34,114 nt of DNA. Origin: Planctomycetota bacterium (GTDB lineage: Bacteria; Planctomycetota; Phycisphaerae; SM23-33). Under the pieces are notes generated by a model. That model had not been told where the DNA came from and ran no database searches. It worked only from the letters and a program-made list of their open reading frames with translations. Positions 25,849 through 33,628 of this stretch are shown piece after piece (position 1 is the first letter of the stretch; each line of letters starts with the position of its first letter). A program made the position numbers and the translations under genes. The stretch spans positions 1 to 34,114 of the forward strand of contig JAJRYB010000086.1 in assembly GCA_024275995.1 (NCBI GenBank), given 5' to 3'.

Positions 25849-26809
25849 GTCCGCCGCAAAAGGCGAGACATCCGCGGCGCAGGGGGGTATCGACATGCTG
25901 GACGTCACCGTCCTGATGGGCGGACCTTCCAGCGAGCGGGAAGTGAGCCTGATGAGCGGAAAGGCGATCGCCGACGCGCTCGAGCGGGTCGGTCACGCCG
26001 TTACGCGGTCGGACATTCGCCCCGGCGATCTCGGCGCGCTGGGGCGCGATGGCATGGACGTGGTTTTTATCGCGCTGCACGGGGAGTTCGGGGAGTCCGG
26101 CGATCTCCAGAGGCTCTGCGAGGCGCGAGGATTGCGATACACGGGCTCCGCTCCGCGAGCGAGCGAGCTGGCGATGGACAAGGCCGCCGCGAAGCAGTTC
26201 TTCAAGCAGGCGGGGCTGAACACACCCGACTGGATGATCATCGAGGAGTTCCACCCGCCTCAAGTCTATCGCGAATGGTTGCGGGACCTGTCGCTTCCGG
26301 TCGTGCTCAAACCCGTGGACGGCGGATCGAGCCTCGACGTTACGATCGCGCGGGACGAGGCGACCCGTGACGACGCACTGGACGCCCTGCTGGACGATTA
26401 CGGCCGGGCCATGCTGGAAAAATTCGTCGCCGGTCGGGAACTGACCGTGAGTATTCTGGCGTCCGAGGCGCTTCCCGTTCTGGAGATAGTACCCGCCCGC
26501 GAATTTTACGATTTCACGGCAAAGTACGCCGAGGAATCCGGCACGCGGTACGTGTTCGATCACGGCCTTTCGACTGAGATCACCCAGGCCGCCGAAGAAG
26601 CCGCCCTGATCGCGCACCGCTCGCTGGGGTGCAGGGATTTCTCCCGCGTGGACTTCATTCTGGACGAAAACTCCACACTTCAGGTGCTGGAGATAAATAC
26701 GATCCCCGGATTCACGAGTCATTCGCTGCTTCCGATGGCGTCGGAACGGGCCGGTATCGGGTTCGACGAGCTTGTGGATCGGATCGTGCGCATGGCGATG
26801 GAACACTGA
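25835..26809 (+). CDS. ddl: D-alanine:D-alanine ligase
   Basis: 324 aa from ATG 25835, or 304 from 25895, which is the canonical start of the fold (MLDVTVLMGG). ATP-grasp enzyme that makes D-Ala-D-Ala for MurF. Seen: GGPSSEREVSLMSG, FIALHGEFGESGDLQ, LPVVLKPVDGGSSLDVTIA, DFTAKYAEESGTRY, and the metal-binding LQVLEINTIPGFTSHSLLP. The first ~20 residues (Ser/Ala/Gly-rich) are not conserved and lie in the duplicated region. The ORF track's 25478 start reads through murB in another frame and is not real. Stop TGA. Confidence 0.95.
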   Translation: MDSESSAAKGETSAAQGGIDMLDVTVLMGGPSSEREVSLMSGKAIADALERVGHAVTRSDIRPGDLGALGRDGMDVVFIALHGEFGESGDLQRLCEARGLRYTGSAPRASELAMDKAAAKQFFKQAGLNTPDWMIIEEFHPPQVYREWLRDLSLPVVLKPVDGGSSLDVTIARDEATRDDALDALLDDYGRAMLEKFVAGRELTVSILASEALPVLEIVPAREFYDFTAKYAEESGTRYVFDHGLSTEITQAAEEAALIAHRSLGCRDFSRVDFILDENSTLQVLEINTIPGFTSHSLLPMASERAGIGFDELVDRIVRMAMEH

Positions 26810-26842
26810 TGCGATAAATGGCGAAAGCCAGGGAGCGGCACC

Positions 26843-27844
26843 ATGGGACGCAGAAAAAAAACATCCAAGCCGCCGCACCGGCCGTCGGGCGTTACCCGCT
26901 GGTGGTCCTCACTCGACGACGTGCGGAAATCCACCATTCGCAGGAGCGTTATCTGGACGGTCCTTGTGATCGTCGCGCTTTGTGCGGGAGTAGTGGTGAT
27001 GAAAACGCTGGAAGCTCGCGTGCTGAGAGATACCCAGGCGACGCCGATGCGCGCCGTGCGAGTGCGACTGGTGGACAAGCCCGACTGGATGCCCGCCTCG
27101 CTCGTACGGAGGATCGCGGCGGATATCGCGCCCAGGCGCGGCGAGTTCCTCCGCGGCGATCTTACGCGGACAGTCAACGGTCGCGCCGAGCGGAACCCGT
27201 GGATCGCGAAGGTGCATCACGTCGAGAAGCGTTTCACTGAAGACCCGCGGGTCGGACTTGTCGAGGTGAAGGCGACCTATCGCGGCGCGATCGCGCGAAT
27301 CATGCAGGATGGGCGGTTCTTCTACGTCGACGGCGAGGGCGTGCGCCTGCCTGCCGGACAGGTGCCGAAATGGACCGCAAAGACGCCCGACGGTAAAACG
27401 CTTTACTTTACGGACCGCTCGCGCGTGCCGCCGGAGATGCGCCCGCGACGGATCCCGTACGTGATGATCGACGGCGTACGGGATGCGGCGCCGCCGGTGG
27501 GGGGGGCGTGGAAAAGCGGCGAGGTGGAAACGGCCCTGAGGCTCGTCCGGCTCATCCGAACGCGACCGTATGCGTCGGAATTCTCAGGCGTGGACGTGAG
27601 AAACTTCAACGGGCGAATTACGCGACACGAGCCGCACCTGAGACTCTACGCCCAACGCAAAAATGGAAGGATTACGGAAATACGTTTCGGAAAGTTCCCC
27701 GACCCCGACGGAGATCACGTAATCTCGCCGGAGCGAAAAATGTCGTACCTGGACGAGTACGTTTCCAGGCACGGTGGAAAGCTGGCCGGGTTCAATACCT
27801 ATCTCGACCTGCGGTACGATTCACTGCATGTCAGCCTCAACTGA
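26843..27844 (+). CDS. ftsQ: FtsQ-like cell division protein with POTRA region
   Basis: 333 aa. A basic N-terminal cytoplasmic tail, one transmembrane helix at about residues 35-53, then a periplasmic part whose first ~75 residues resemble a POTRA domain (NGRAERNPWIAKVHHVEKRF is the typical N-P-W-I/V-x-x-V region), followed by a beta-rich FtsQ-like domain. Its slot directly after ddl is the usual ftsQ place. FtsQ connects cytoplasm and periplasm in the divisome. GGGAG lies about 8 bases before the ATG. No ftsA or ftsZ follows. Sequence conservation is low, so the call rests on topology plus position. Confidence 0.8.
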   Translation: MGRRKKTSKPPHRPSGVTRWWSSLDDVRKSTIRRSVIWTVLVIVALCAGVVVMKTLEARVLRDTQATPMRAVRVRLVDKPDWMPASLVRRIAADIAPRRGEFLRGDLTRTVNGRAERNPWIAKVHHVEKRFTEDPRVGLVEVKATYRGAIARIMQDGRFFYVDGEGVRLPAGQVPKWTAKTPDGKTLYFTDRSRVPPEMRPRRIPYVMIDGVRDAAPPVGGAWKSGEVETALRLVRLIRTRPYASEFSGVDVRNFNGRITRHEPHLRLYAQRKNGRITEIRFGKFPDPDGDHVISPERKMSYLDEYVSRHGGKLAGFNTYLDLRYDSLHVSLN

Positions 27845-28547
27845 CAATCCGTCCGCCGGATCGCTTGCAAGTCTTTCATGGCGGCCGGCGGGTTTGTGGC
27901 ATCTTGTCGTGTGCCTGGGCGCCCTGGCGATAGGGCTTTGGCCGGGCGCCGTCGTCGCTGAGTACGGTGCGCCGAACTCGGTGCCGCTACCGGTCCTGCA
28001 ATGCCTCGCCGTCGCACAGGTGGGCTTCATTCTGCTGGTGTATCCTCTGATACTGATGCGCCGCTCCCTGCGCGATTCGGAAAAATCAAAAAAACTTTGC
28101 CCGCTGCAAATGGCGATCGAATCGTTCGTGATGATGCTCACCGCGGCGCCGTTGTACGTTATCGGCACTTATCTTTCCGACGGCGTATTCGCCGACGCGG
28201 TGCGGTTGTGGCTGTACCTTGCGGGAATCTTCCCGCTCGGCTGGCTCGCCGGGATGCACCTGGCGCGGGGCTGGCGGATCGGGGCGATGCTCGGCGCGGT
28301 GCTGATCGCGCTGGGGCTGCCGGCTGGGTTCTATATCGCGGCAGAGTTCGCGCCGTCGGCGGCGATTGTGATGAGGCGAATCGCGCCGGCGATCTTCGCA
28401 TGGGACGTCGCATCGCCGCGAGGCCCGACGTACTGGCCTGATCCGTTATGGGCGTGGTTCATCTGGCCGGGGGTGGCGATACTCGCGACAGCGGCGCTGT
28501 GGACTATCAATCGTCACAACAGTTGTCGCCGTGCCGGCGACGGCTAA
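27828..28547 (+). CDS. Polytopic membrane protein of unknown function, coupled to ftsQ
   Basis: 239 aa from ATG 27828, overlapping the ftsQ 3' end by 17 bases, so translation is coupled. About six hydrophobic helices are visible, first near residues 22-40 and last near 215-230 (FIWPGVAILATAALW). No transporter, exosortase or other motif can be recognised. It occupies the place where ftsA/ftsZ stand in most bacteria. By location it may be linked to division or wall assembly, but that is inference. Stop TAA. No Cys/His catalytic pattern was found. Confidence 0.7.
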   Translation: MSASTDNPSAGSLASLSWRPAGLWHLVVCLGALAIGLWPGAVVAEYGAPNSVPLPVLQCLAVAQVGFILLVYPLILMRRSLRDSEKSKKLCPLQMAIESFVMMLTAAPLYVIGTYLSDGVFADAVRLWLYLAGIFPLGWLAGMHLARGWRIGAMLGAVLIALGLPAGFYIAAEFAPSAAIVMRRIAPAIFAWDVASPRGPTYWPDPLWAWFIWPGVAILATAALWTINRHNSCRRAGDG

Positions 28548-28641
28548 ACGGAGTTGTGATCGGACGGGCTGGACTTTCCGATGATCGATTCGCTAAAATG
28601 CTCCGTGACAGACTTATTCGAGAAAGGTGCGGAGGTTTCAC

Positions 28642-28833
28642 ATGGAATGTAAAAGACAGCAGAACATCGAGAGTTGTACCTGCCCGCACAACTCATGCGA
28701 TAAATACGGCCTGTGTTGCGACTGCATCCGGAATCATCTGGCGAAGCAGCAATTGCCCGGCTGCTGCTTCCCTCCGGAGGCGGAGGCCTGCGATCACAGC
28801 TTCAAGGCCTTCGTAAACGCCTGGGGATTGTAG
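28642..28833 (+). CDS. Small Cys-rich protein, DUF6485-like
   Basis: 63 aa from ATG 28642 (GGAGG at 7-base spacing). Nine cysteines: MECKRQQNIESCTCPHNSC, then YGLCCDCIRNHL and LPGCCFPPEAEAC. The C-x-C ... C-x3-G-x-C-C-x-C-I-x-x-H ... L-P-x-C-x-F pattern is what I recall for DUF6485, a family common in anaerobes; metal or Fe-S binding is likely but unproven. The MBL-fold gene starts 7 bases after the stop, so they are probably co-expressed. Stop TAG. Size fits the family. Confidence 0.75.
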   Translation: MECKRQQNIESCTCPHNSCDKYGLCCDCIRNHLAKQQLPGCCFPPEAEACDHSFKAFVNAWGL

Positions 28834-28840
28834 TCTGACA

Positions 28841-29611
28841 ATGCAAATCGACCCCGCGGAAACGCCGACCATCGTGAGAGCGGGTGAGCGGACCTTCGTT
28901 CGCCAGGCGATCGATAACATGGGGTGGGTCGACATGGGCGAGTGCGTCCTCGTCGTCGACGCCCTCGAACAGCGGAAACTGGAAGGCGAAGTCCTCGAAG
29001 CAATCGCCCGGACCGCAGGCGACAAGCCGGTTCGATACGTGTTGAACACGCACACGCACGGCGATCATACCGCCCTGAACAAAATGTTCCGCAAACGATT
29101 CGCCGCGGAGATCGTCAATTACAAAACGTGCGATATCCCCGACGACGGCAAGTGGTTCGAGACAGCCGCGGCGAAGGTGCAAATGCTGCACATGCCCGGC
29201 TGTCACACAGGCAAAGATTGCGTCGTGTGGGTTCCGGACGATTCAGTTTTGTTCGTGGGCGACATTTTCGGCTGGGGACTTGTCGGGCCAAACGGGGGCA
29301 TAGCCCCGGGGCAGGCGGGCGTCATACTGGAGATATATTCCCGGCTGATCGCGCTGGACGCAAAGACGGTCGTGCCCGGCCACGGTCCGGTATGCACGAC
29401 GGGGGAACTGAAACGTTGGGCGGCGTATTTCCGTTGGCTTATCGAGGAGGTCGGCGCTCGCGCAGCTGAGGGTAAAACGGGTGCCCAGGTGCTTGAGGAA
29501 GTGGCGCCGCCTGAGGACATGCACGGCTGGTGGCGGTTCCTCGCATGGAAGCACGCCGACAGCGTTTCCAAGGTCTTCGCCGCCGCTCGGCGCGGACGGC
29601 TAGTGATTTGA
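28841..29611 (+). CDS. MBL-fold metallo-hydrolase
   Basis: 256 aa. The metal-binding signature THTHGDHTA is complete, with further ligands in MPGCHTGKD, FVGDIFGWG and VVPGHGPV. This is the general beta-lactamase-like fold, which covers hydrolases, sulfur dioxygenases and quorum-quenching enzymes; the substrate cannot be told. The C-terminal helices (RWAAYFRWLIEEVGARAAEG) are typical of small-molecule hydrolases in the fold. Coupled to the Cys-rich gene, and convergent with the sulfite reductase, with the stops overlapping by 12 bases. Stop TGA. Confidence 0.88.
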   Translation: MQIDPAETPTIVRAGERTFVRQAIDNMGWVDMGECVLVVDALEQRKLEGEVLEAIARTAGDKPVRYVLNTHTHGDHTALNKMFRKRFAAEIVNYKTCDIPDDGKWFETAAAKVQMLHMPGCHTGKDCVVWVPDDSVLFVGDIFGWGLVGPNGGIAPGQAGVILEIYSRLIALDAKTVVPGHGPVCTTGELKRWAAYFRWLIEEVGARAAEGKTGAQVLEEVAPPEDMHGWWRFLAWKHADSVSKVFAAARRGRLVI

Positions 29612-30967
29612 CGCCTCCTGCGCCAATCGCGTTACTTCCGCGATAGCATCGTCGGCGGACAGACGCCGCGATACGAGTTGGGCGAGCGTCGAATCGACTC
29701 CCATGCTCCCACCGGCGTAGAGGTCGTATGCGGCTACGCGCTGGGCACCCCGCTTGACCAGCACGCCGGTGAGTCCGACCTGAGCGACCCGCGAATGAGC
29801 GCAGCCGTTGGGGCAGCCGGAAACGCAGACGACGCTTTCGGCGTCCAGCACGCCGGATAACTTCTCTCGAAGACGCTCGGCGATGCCGTTCGTCTCGACC
29901 AGTGCCCTGGAACACCACTTGCTTCCCGGGCAGGCGATAACGGTCGGCTGGGGCTTGGCGGTCCGTGCGAGCGGTTCGTGCGCAGCAATCGCTTCCCGCA
30001 GCGCGGAAACGTCGCGGGCGAACAGCACCACGCGATGTCGCGTGTCGATGCGCACGCGAAATTCGTCGCGCGAGGCGATCTCGCCGATCGCTTCCGCCTG
30101 GTCGGTGGAAACATGCCCGTTGGCAAACGTCAATGCGATACGTTCATCGAAGCCGTCGCCTGGCGATTCCATCTGCACTTCGGGAAAGGTGCGCGAGGCC
30201 TTCTCGGAGGCGAACGCCTCTTCCAGCAGAGCGACGAATTTCCCATCGCCCAGCCGCTCACGGACATGACGCAGACGGGCGCGGGAGCGATTTTCCCTGT
30301 CGCCGGCCACGGCGAAAACGCGAGCGACCGCCACGGTAAGCGGCAGCACGTCGTTGGCGTCGATCCAGTCGAACAGGCGGATACCCGTAGCGGGCCTGGC
30401 GCCGAGGGAGCCGGCCGTCACGACGGAAAAACCCCATCGCCCGTTGCGATTCACCGCGACGAAGCCCAGGCAGTTGATCCAGGGTTGTCCGCAGTCGCCG
30501 CTGCACGAGAAGGAAATTTTCAACTTCCTTGGTAGCGAATAGATGCCATCGATGGATTCCAGCTCGCGACGAACCAGCCAGGCCAGCGGAAGCAGGTTTA
30601 CGCTTGAACTACTGACGCCGCTGCACGGACAGACGGTGATGTTCCGCAGTGTGTCTCCACAGGCGCCGAGGGCAGTCAGATCGGCCTCGGCGATAGCGTG
30701 CTGCACGTCGCCGACGCGATCTGCCGGAACGTCGTGCAGCTCGATATCCTGGCGGGTCGTCAGGTGCAGCGGCGCCGTGGGAGTGAACTGCCTTGCGATC
30801 CGGGCGAGAGACTTCCACTGCCCACCGCTCAGAATACTGCCCAGCAACTTTACCCTCTGCATCCAGAGTCCTTCCTGTCTTTGGGGATACAGCCCCGCCA
30901 ACCGTGCGGTGCCCGGATCGTCCGGGACGGCGTCGCAGGGAAATCCTGCCTGCTTGTTCTCTACCAT
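29600..30967 (-). CDS. Siroheme/4Fe-4S sulfite (or nitrite) reductase
   Basis: 455 aa. Ferredoxin-type assimilatory reductase with two ferredoxin-like halves: LTTRQDIELHDV (siroheme-domain R-x-x-x-Q motif) at the N-terminus and the C-terminal cluster motif CPGSKWC ... CVSGCPNGCAHSRVAQ (C-x5-C then C-x3-C), which binds the 4Fe-4S cluster bridged to siroheme. SCSGDCGQPWI lies in the middle. The operon with an Rrf2 regulator and a cysH remnant favours sulfite over nitrite. GGAG lies 7 bases before the ATG at 30967. Ends in TAG. Slightly shorter than typical plant-type enzymes. Confidence 0.88.
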   Translation of the reverse strand: MVENKQAGFPCDAVPDDPGTARLAGLYPQRQEGLWMQRVKLLGSILSGGQWKSLARIARQFTPTAPLHLTTRQDIELHDVPADRVGDVQHAIAEADLTALGACGDTLRNITVCPCSGVSSSSVNLLPLAWLVRRELESIDGIYSLPRKLKISFSCSGDCGQPWINCLGFVAVNRNGRWGFSVVTAGSLGARPATGIRLFDWIDANDVLPLTVAVARVFAVAGDRENRSRARLRHVRERLGDGKFVALLEEAFASEKASRTFPEVQMESPGDGFDERIALTFANGHVSTDQAEAIGEIASRDEFRVRIDTRHRVVLFARDVSALREAIAAHEPLARTAKPQPTVIACPGSKWCSRALVETNGIAERLREKLSGVLDAESVVCVSGCPNGCAHSRVAQVGLTGVLVKRGAQRVAAYDLYAGGSMGVDSTLAQLVSRRLSADDAIAEVTRLAQEASNH

Positions 30968-30992
30968 GGCAACGCTCCGATGATTCGATTTT

Positions 30993-31204
30993 TCATATAC
31001 CCGCGACGTCGAGCAGTTTCAACGGCCGGGTGTGGATTCCGCACTCGCCGCCACACTTGCTGGTTCCTATCCAGCGTCCTGCCCGCTCGTTGGGGTCCAG
31101 GCTGATGTTCGAGCAGGGGGCGCATCCGCGCGGGCTACTTTCTCTTTAAAGTTCGCACCTTCAACCAGTGCTTTTACGTCTTCGTTAATGGCTGTGGTCA
31201 ACAT
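30993..31204 (-). pseudogene. cysH: cysH (PAPS/APS reductase) remnant with internal deletion and frameshift
   Basis: From ATG 31204 (AGGAG upstream) about 24 codons read MLTTAINEDVKALVEGANF and on. In another frame, from about 31130 to TGA 30993, the end reads GCAPCSN ... ERAGRW ... GECGIH, the C-terminal part of APS reductase: the C-x-x-C half of the 4Fe-4S cluster and the catalytic E-C-G-x-H cysteine. The middle, with the PP-loop and the C-C pair, is gone and the frames do not match. So the operon once held rrf2-cysH-sir. What else: a short functional peptide is possible but unlikely. Confidence 0.75.
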
Positions 31205-31217
31205 GAATGGTTCTCCT

Positions 31218-31231
31218 GCAATTAGTATGTC
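31218..31231 (-). promoter_or_regulatory. Candidate Rrf2 operator upstream of cysH
   Basis: GACATACTAATTGC on the minus strand shares CATACTAAT with the CCATACTAATATG palindrome in front of rrf2. It overlaps a plausible -10 (CATACT), 14 bases upstream of the cysH start. Confidence 0.45.
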
Positions 31232-31279
31232 TTTATTCGGATCGGGGTTGAAATATGTTTACCGGGTGCGCCTGCTGCT

Positions 31280-31726
31280 CTAAATACAGTAGCTTCCGAC
31301 ATACTGGCCGGTGGCGTTTTTTTCATCGATGAGATCCTGAAATGTCGTCTCATCGTAGACGGCCGCCACCGCGTCACGCACCCGGCTCCACATACCCATG
31401 AAGGCACGCTCGCCTTCGAGAGAGCAGAAAGCCTCGTCGTTACGGTTGGTACACTGCACCGGACCGATTGGACCGTCGATGAAACGGATAATCGCCCCCA
31501 CGTTAAGCGAACGCGGTGGAACGCTCAGCAGGTAACCGCCACTGACGCCGCGACGCGATTCGACAAAACCTCCCTGACGCAGCTGCCGGAGAATAAGCTC
31601 CAGGAAGCGGGGGGGGATCGCCTGGACGGAGGCAATCTCCGCGACCGAAGTCGGCCCGGCCCCGAGCCTCGAGGACAACTCGTATATGGCCCGCAAGGCA
31701 TATTGACATTTCCGGGAGACGTTCAT
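31280..31726 (-). CDS. Rrf2-family transcriptional regulator (CymR/IscR-like)
   Basis: 148 aa from ATG 31726. Winged helix-turn-helix at the N-terminus (KCQYALRAIYELSSR ... TSVAEIASVQAIPPRFLELILRQL), wing GVSGGYLLSVPP, and a C-terminal part with two Cys in QCTNRNDEAFC and one at the end (GSYCI). Cys residues in this place bind an Fe-S cluster in IscR/NsrR relatives; CymR-type members instead sense cysteine metabolism through CysK. Directly upstream of cysH and sulfite reductase, it probably controls sulfur assimilation. The ORF-track start (31735, TTG) is less likely. Stop TAG. Confidence 0.88.
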   Translation of the reverse strand: MNVSRKCQYALRAIYELSSRLGAGPTSVAEIASVQAIPPRFLELILRQLRQGGFVESRRGVSGGYLLSVPPRSLNVGAIIRFIDGPIGPVQCTNRNDEAFCSLEGERAFMGMWSRVRDAVAAVYDETTFQDLIDEKNATGQYVGSYCI

Positions 31727-31744
31727 TTCCTGCAAAACCCCAAT

Positions 31745-31793
31745 ACCATACTAATATGATCGGAATAATAAGCTATACGCTGAAGCGGCTCAA
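31745..31793 (-). promoter_or_regulatory. rrf2 promoter with overlapping palindromic operator
   Basis: On the minus strand: -35 TTGAGC (31788-31793), 17-base spacer, -10 TATTAT (31765-31770), then the palindrome ATCATA-TTAG-TATGGT (31745-31760). The palindrome just downstream of the -10 fits autoregulation. Confidence 0.55.
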
Positions 31794-31927
31794 GACCTTT
31801 CCGTAATTTTTTGGAAAATAGTCTTCTACCCAATCGCTTCGGCGCATAACACTTGCCATATCAAGCGATTACTGACTAGAGGCCGGCGGGGTGAAAAATC
31901 ATAGATACGTCAGGTTCGTTTTCGCCT

Positions 31928-31971
31928 GTCCGTGATACCGGACAAAAGCAGCTCCCATCCGGTCTGCGGAC
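31928..31971. other. Structured element in the rrf2 upstream gap
   Basis: Nested stem: GTCCG-tgat-ACCGGA-(15-base loop)-TCCGGT-ctg-CGGAC. It could be a small RNA part or 5' leader; it does not match a riboswitch that I recognise. The rest of the 31794-31999 gap shows nothing else. Confidence 0.4.
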
Positions 31972-32000
31972 GGAGGCTGGGGTGGAATATCAAATGTCTC

Positions 32001-32021
32001 TCTCGCCTTTCTCAGGCGAGA
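32001..32021 (-). terminator. Intrinsic-terminator-like hairpin after the zinc-finger gene
   Basis: Stem TCTCGCC-TGAGAAA-GGCGAGA, 11 bases after the stop codon. Only a weak T-rich tail follows. Confidence 0.45.
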
Positions 32022-32032
32022 TGGGCTGCGGC

Positions 32033-32338
32033 TTACTTCAAGGATGCGAGCTTCGCACGCTTGGACTTGAGGCTTCTGAGGGTCTTCTTGAGAGCGGATA
32101 TTTCCGCGTCAAGCTCGGCTGAGAGTTTCTTCAGACCGGCGTCGAAACCGGTTGTACTCTTAGCGACGCGGCGAACGATTTTCTTCGCGCTGGTTTTGGC
32201 CTTCCTGTGTTTTACTTTCTTTTTCGCCGGTCGGCACTTTGGCGAATCGGCGTAATGAACTCCCAGGCTTCTTCCGTTGCTGAAAATCGTTCCACACGTC
32301 TTGCATTTGAATACGCGTTTGGGTTTTGCCTTGGCCAT
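32033..32338 (-). CDS. Small protein with C2H2-like zinc finger and Lys-rich tail
   Basis: 101 aa from ATG 32338 (32353 is possible). N-terminal finger CKTCGTIFSNGRSLGVHYADSPKC gives a C-x2-C ... H-x6-C zinc site; then a strongly basic stretch (KKKVKHRKAKTSAKKIVRR) and a C-terminal coiled-coil (LKKLSAELDAEISALKKTL). The composition resembles a small DNA-binding, histone H1-like or nucleoid-associated protein, but the family is not recognised. It has its own strong promoter and terminator-like hairpin, so it is a stand-alone unit. Stop TAA. DNA binding is an inference from charge and finger. Confidence 0.75.
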   Translation of the reverse strand: MAKAKPKRVFKCKTCGTIFSNGRSLGVHYADSPKCRPAKKKVKHRKAKTSAKKIVRRVAKSTTGFDAGLKKLSAELDAEISALKKTLRSLKSKRAKLASLK

Positions 32339-32390
32339 GTTTCTTTCTTTCATAAGAGGTTAATGGAAACGATCGACATGTTGATCAAAC

Positions 32391-32418
32391 ATTATATTGT
32401 TTCATATCGCATAGTCAA
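32391..32418 (-). promoter_or_regulatory. Strong sigma70-like promoter for the zinc-finger gene
   Basis: On the minus strand TTGACT, 16 bases, TATAAT (perfect -10). Inferred start about 46 bases before the ATG at 32338. The gap is AT-rich and divergent with dprA. Confidence 0.65.
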
Positions 32419-32436
32419 GACTTTACAGTAACGACA

Positions 32437-32464
32437 TTGAAATAATCATGATTGAATATATGAT
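32437..32464 (+). promoter_or_regulatory. Sigma70-like promoter for dprA
   Basis: TTGAAA, 16 bases, TATGAT. Inferred transcription start about 15 bases before the dprA ATG. Confidence 0.5.
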
Positions 32465-32485
32465 AACTTATCGGGCGGTGATTTC

Positions 32486-33619
32486 ATGGAGAATGAAATG
32501 AGTTCCGAGACACTTCGCGCTGCACTTGGGCTTCACCTGGCCGGCGGCGTGGGTGCTGTTCTTTATTCCAGGCTCATTGAAAAGTTTGGCTCTCCCATTG
32601 ACGCTCTCGCCGCCGGACCGGCTGGTTGGCGGTCCGTTCAGGGTATCGGCAGCAAGACGGCCGAGGCAATTCGGGCGGTTTCCGAAGCGGATATCGATGA
32701 GGAGTTGGCGCTTGCCGATCGCGCCGGTGCGGAAATAGTGACCGTCGGGTCTGATCGTTACCCGGCCGCGTTGGAGACCATCTTCGATCCGCCGGTGGTG
32801 TTGTACGTTCGCGGCAGGTTAACCCGCCCCGACGCCGTTGCGTTAGGCGTAGTGGGCGCCCGTCGATGCACGCACTACGGCATGGAGCAGGCGGAGCGTT
32901 TCGGGGGGCTTCTCGGAAGGGCGGGTCTGACGGTTGTCTCCGGAGGCGCCCGGGGAATAGACACTGCCGCCCATCGCGGAGCGCTGACCGCCGGGGGCAG
33001 GACGATTGCCGTAATGGGTTGCGGGCTTTGCGAAACTTACCCGCCGGAGAATGCGAAACTCTTTGATCGGATCGTCTCCGAAGATCGTGGCGCCGTCATA
33101 TCCGAACTGCCGATGCTGACGAGCGTGCTGAGCGGAAACTTCCCCACGCGGAACAGGATTATCTCCGGGCTGTCGCTGGGCGTGTTGATCGTGGAGGCGG
33201 CCCGTCGAAGCGGAAGCCTGATCACCGCGCGCGAAGCGGACGAGCAGGGCAGGAGAGTCTTCGCCATACCCGGGCGGGTGGATTCGCCCATGAGCGGAGG
33301 GACGAACAGGCTTATCCGCGATGGCGTGACGCTCGTACAGAACCTGGACGACATTCTCGACGAGCTGGGCGACGTCGGGGCTGTGCTCACGCGGGCGGAT
33401 GAACAGGAGCGAGCGGCAGAGGACGACGAACCGCCGGGCCTGAGCGACCTGGAGGCGACGCTGCACGCCTCTTTGTCCGATGGTCCGCTGGGCCTGGACG
33501 AGCTTCTTCGCCGCACGGGAATCGAAAGCGGACGGGCGGTTTCGGCTATGACGATGCTCGTGCTCAAGGGCGCCGTCGAACAGAGGCCCGGGAATATCTT
33601 CGCGAGAAAGCGGCGATAG
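32486..33619 (+). CDS. dprA: DprA/Smf, DNA-processing protein (natural transformation)
   Basis: 377 aa. DprA binds incoming single-stranded DNA and loads RecA. N-terminal SAM-like region with VQGIGSKTAEAI (helix-hairpin-helix), Rossmann-like core with VGARRCTHYG, VVSGGARGIDTAAHRGAL, VMGCGLCETYPPEN, FPTRNRIISGLSLGVLIVEAARRSGSLITAREADEQGRRVFAIPG, then a C-terminal winged helix (about residues 310-370). The full set of core motifs is present. It suggests but does not prove competence, together with pilB in the same window. Stop TAG. Convergent with pheS. Confidence 0.96.
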   Translation: MENEMSSETLRAALGLHLAGGVGAVLYSRLIEKFGSPIDALAAGPAGWRSVQGIGSKTAEAIRAVSEADIDEELALADRAGAEIVTVGSDRYPAALETIFDPPVVLYVRGRLTRPDAVALGVVGARRCTHYGMEQAERFGGLLGRAGLTVVSGGARGIDTAAHRGALTAGGRTIAVMGCGLCETYPPENAKLFDRIVSEDRGAVISELPMLTSVLSGNFPTRNRIISGLSLGVLIVEAARRSGSLITAREADEQGRRVFAIPGRVDSPMSGGTNRLIRDGVTLVQNLDDILDELGDVGAVLTRADEQERAAEDDEPPGLSDLEATLHASLSDGPLGLDELLRRTGIESGRAVSAMTMLVLKGAVEQRPGNIFARKRR

Positions 33620-33628
33620 GGGAAAATT

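Noticed and set aside
27828-28547. Exosortase/archaeosortase assignment for the membrane protein
   Set aside because: The Cys-Arg-His catalytic triad pattern is not found.
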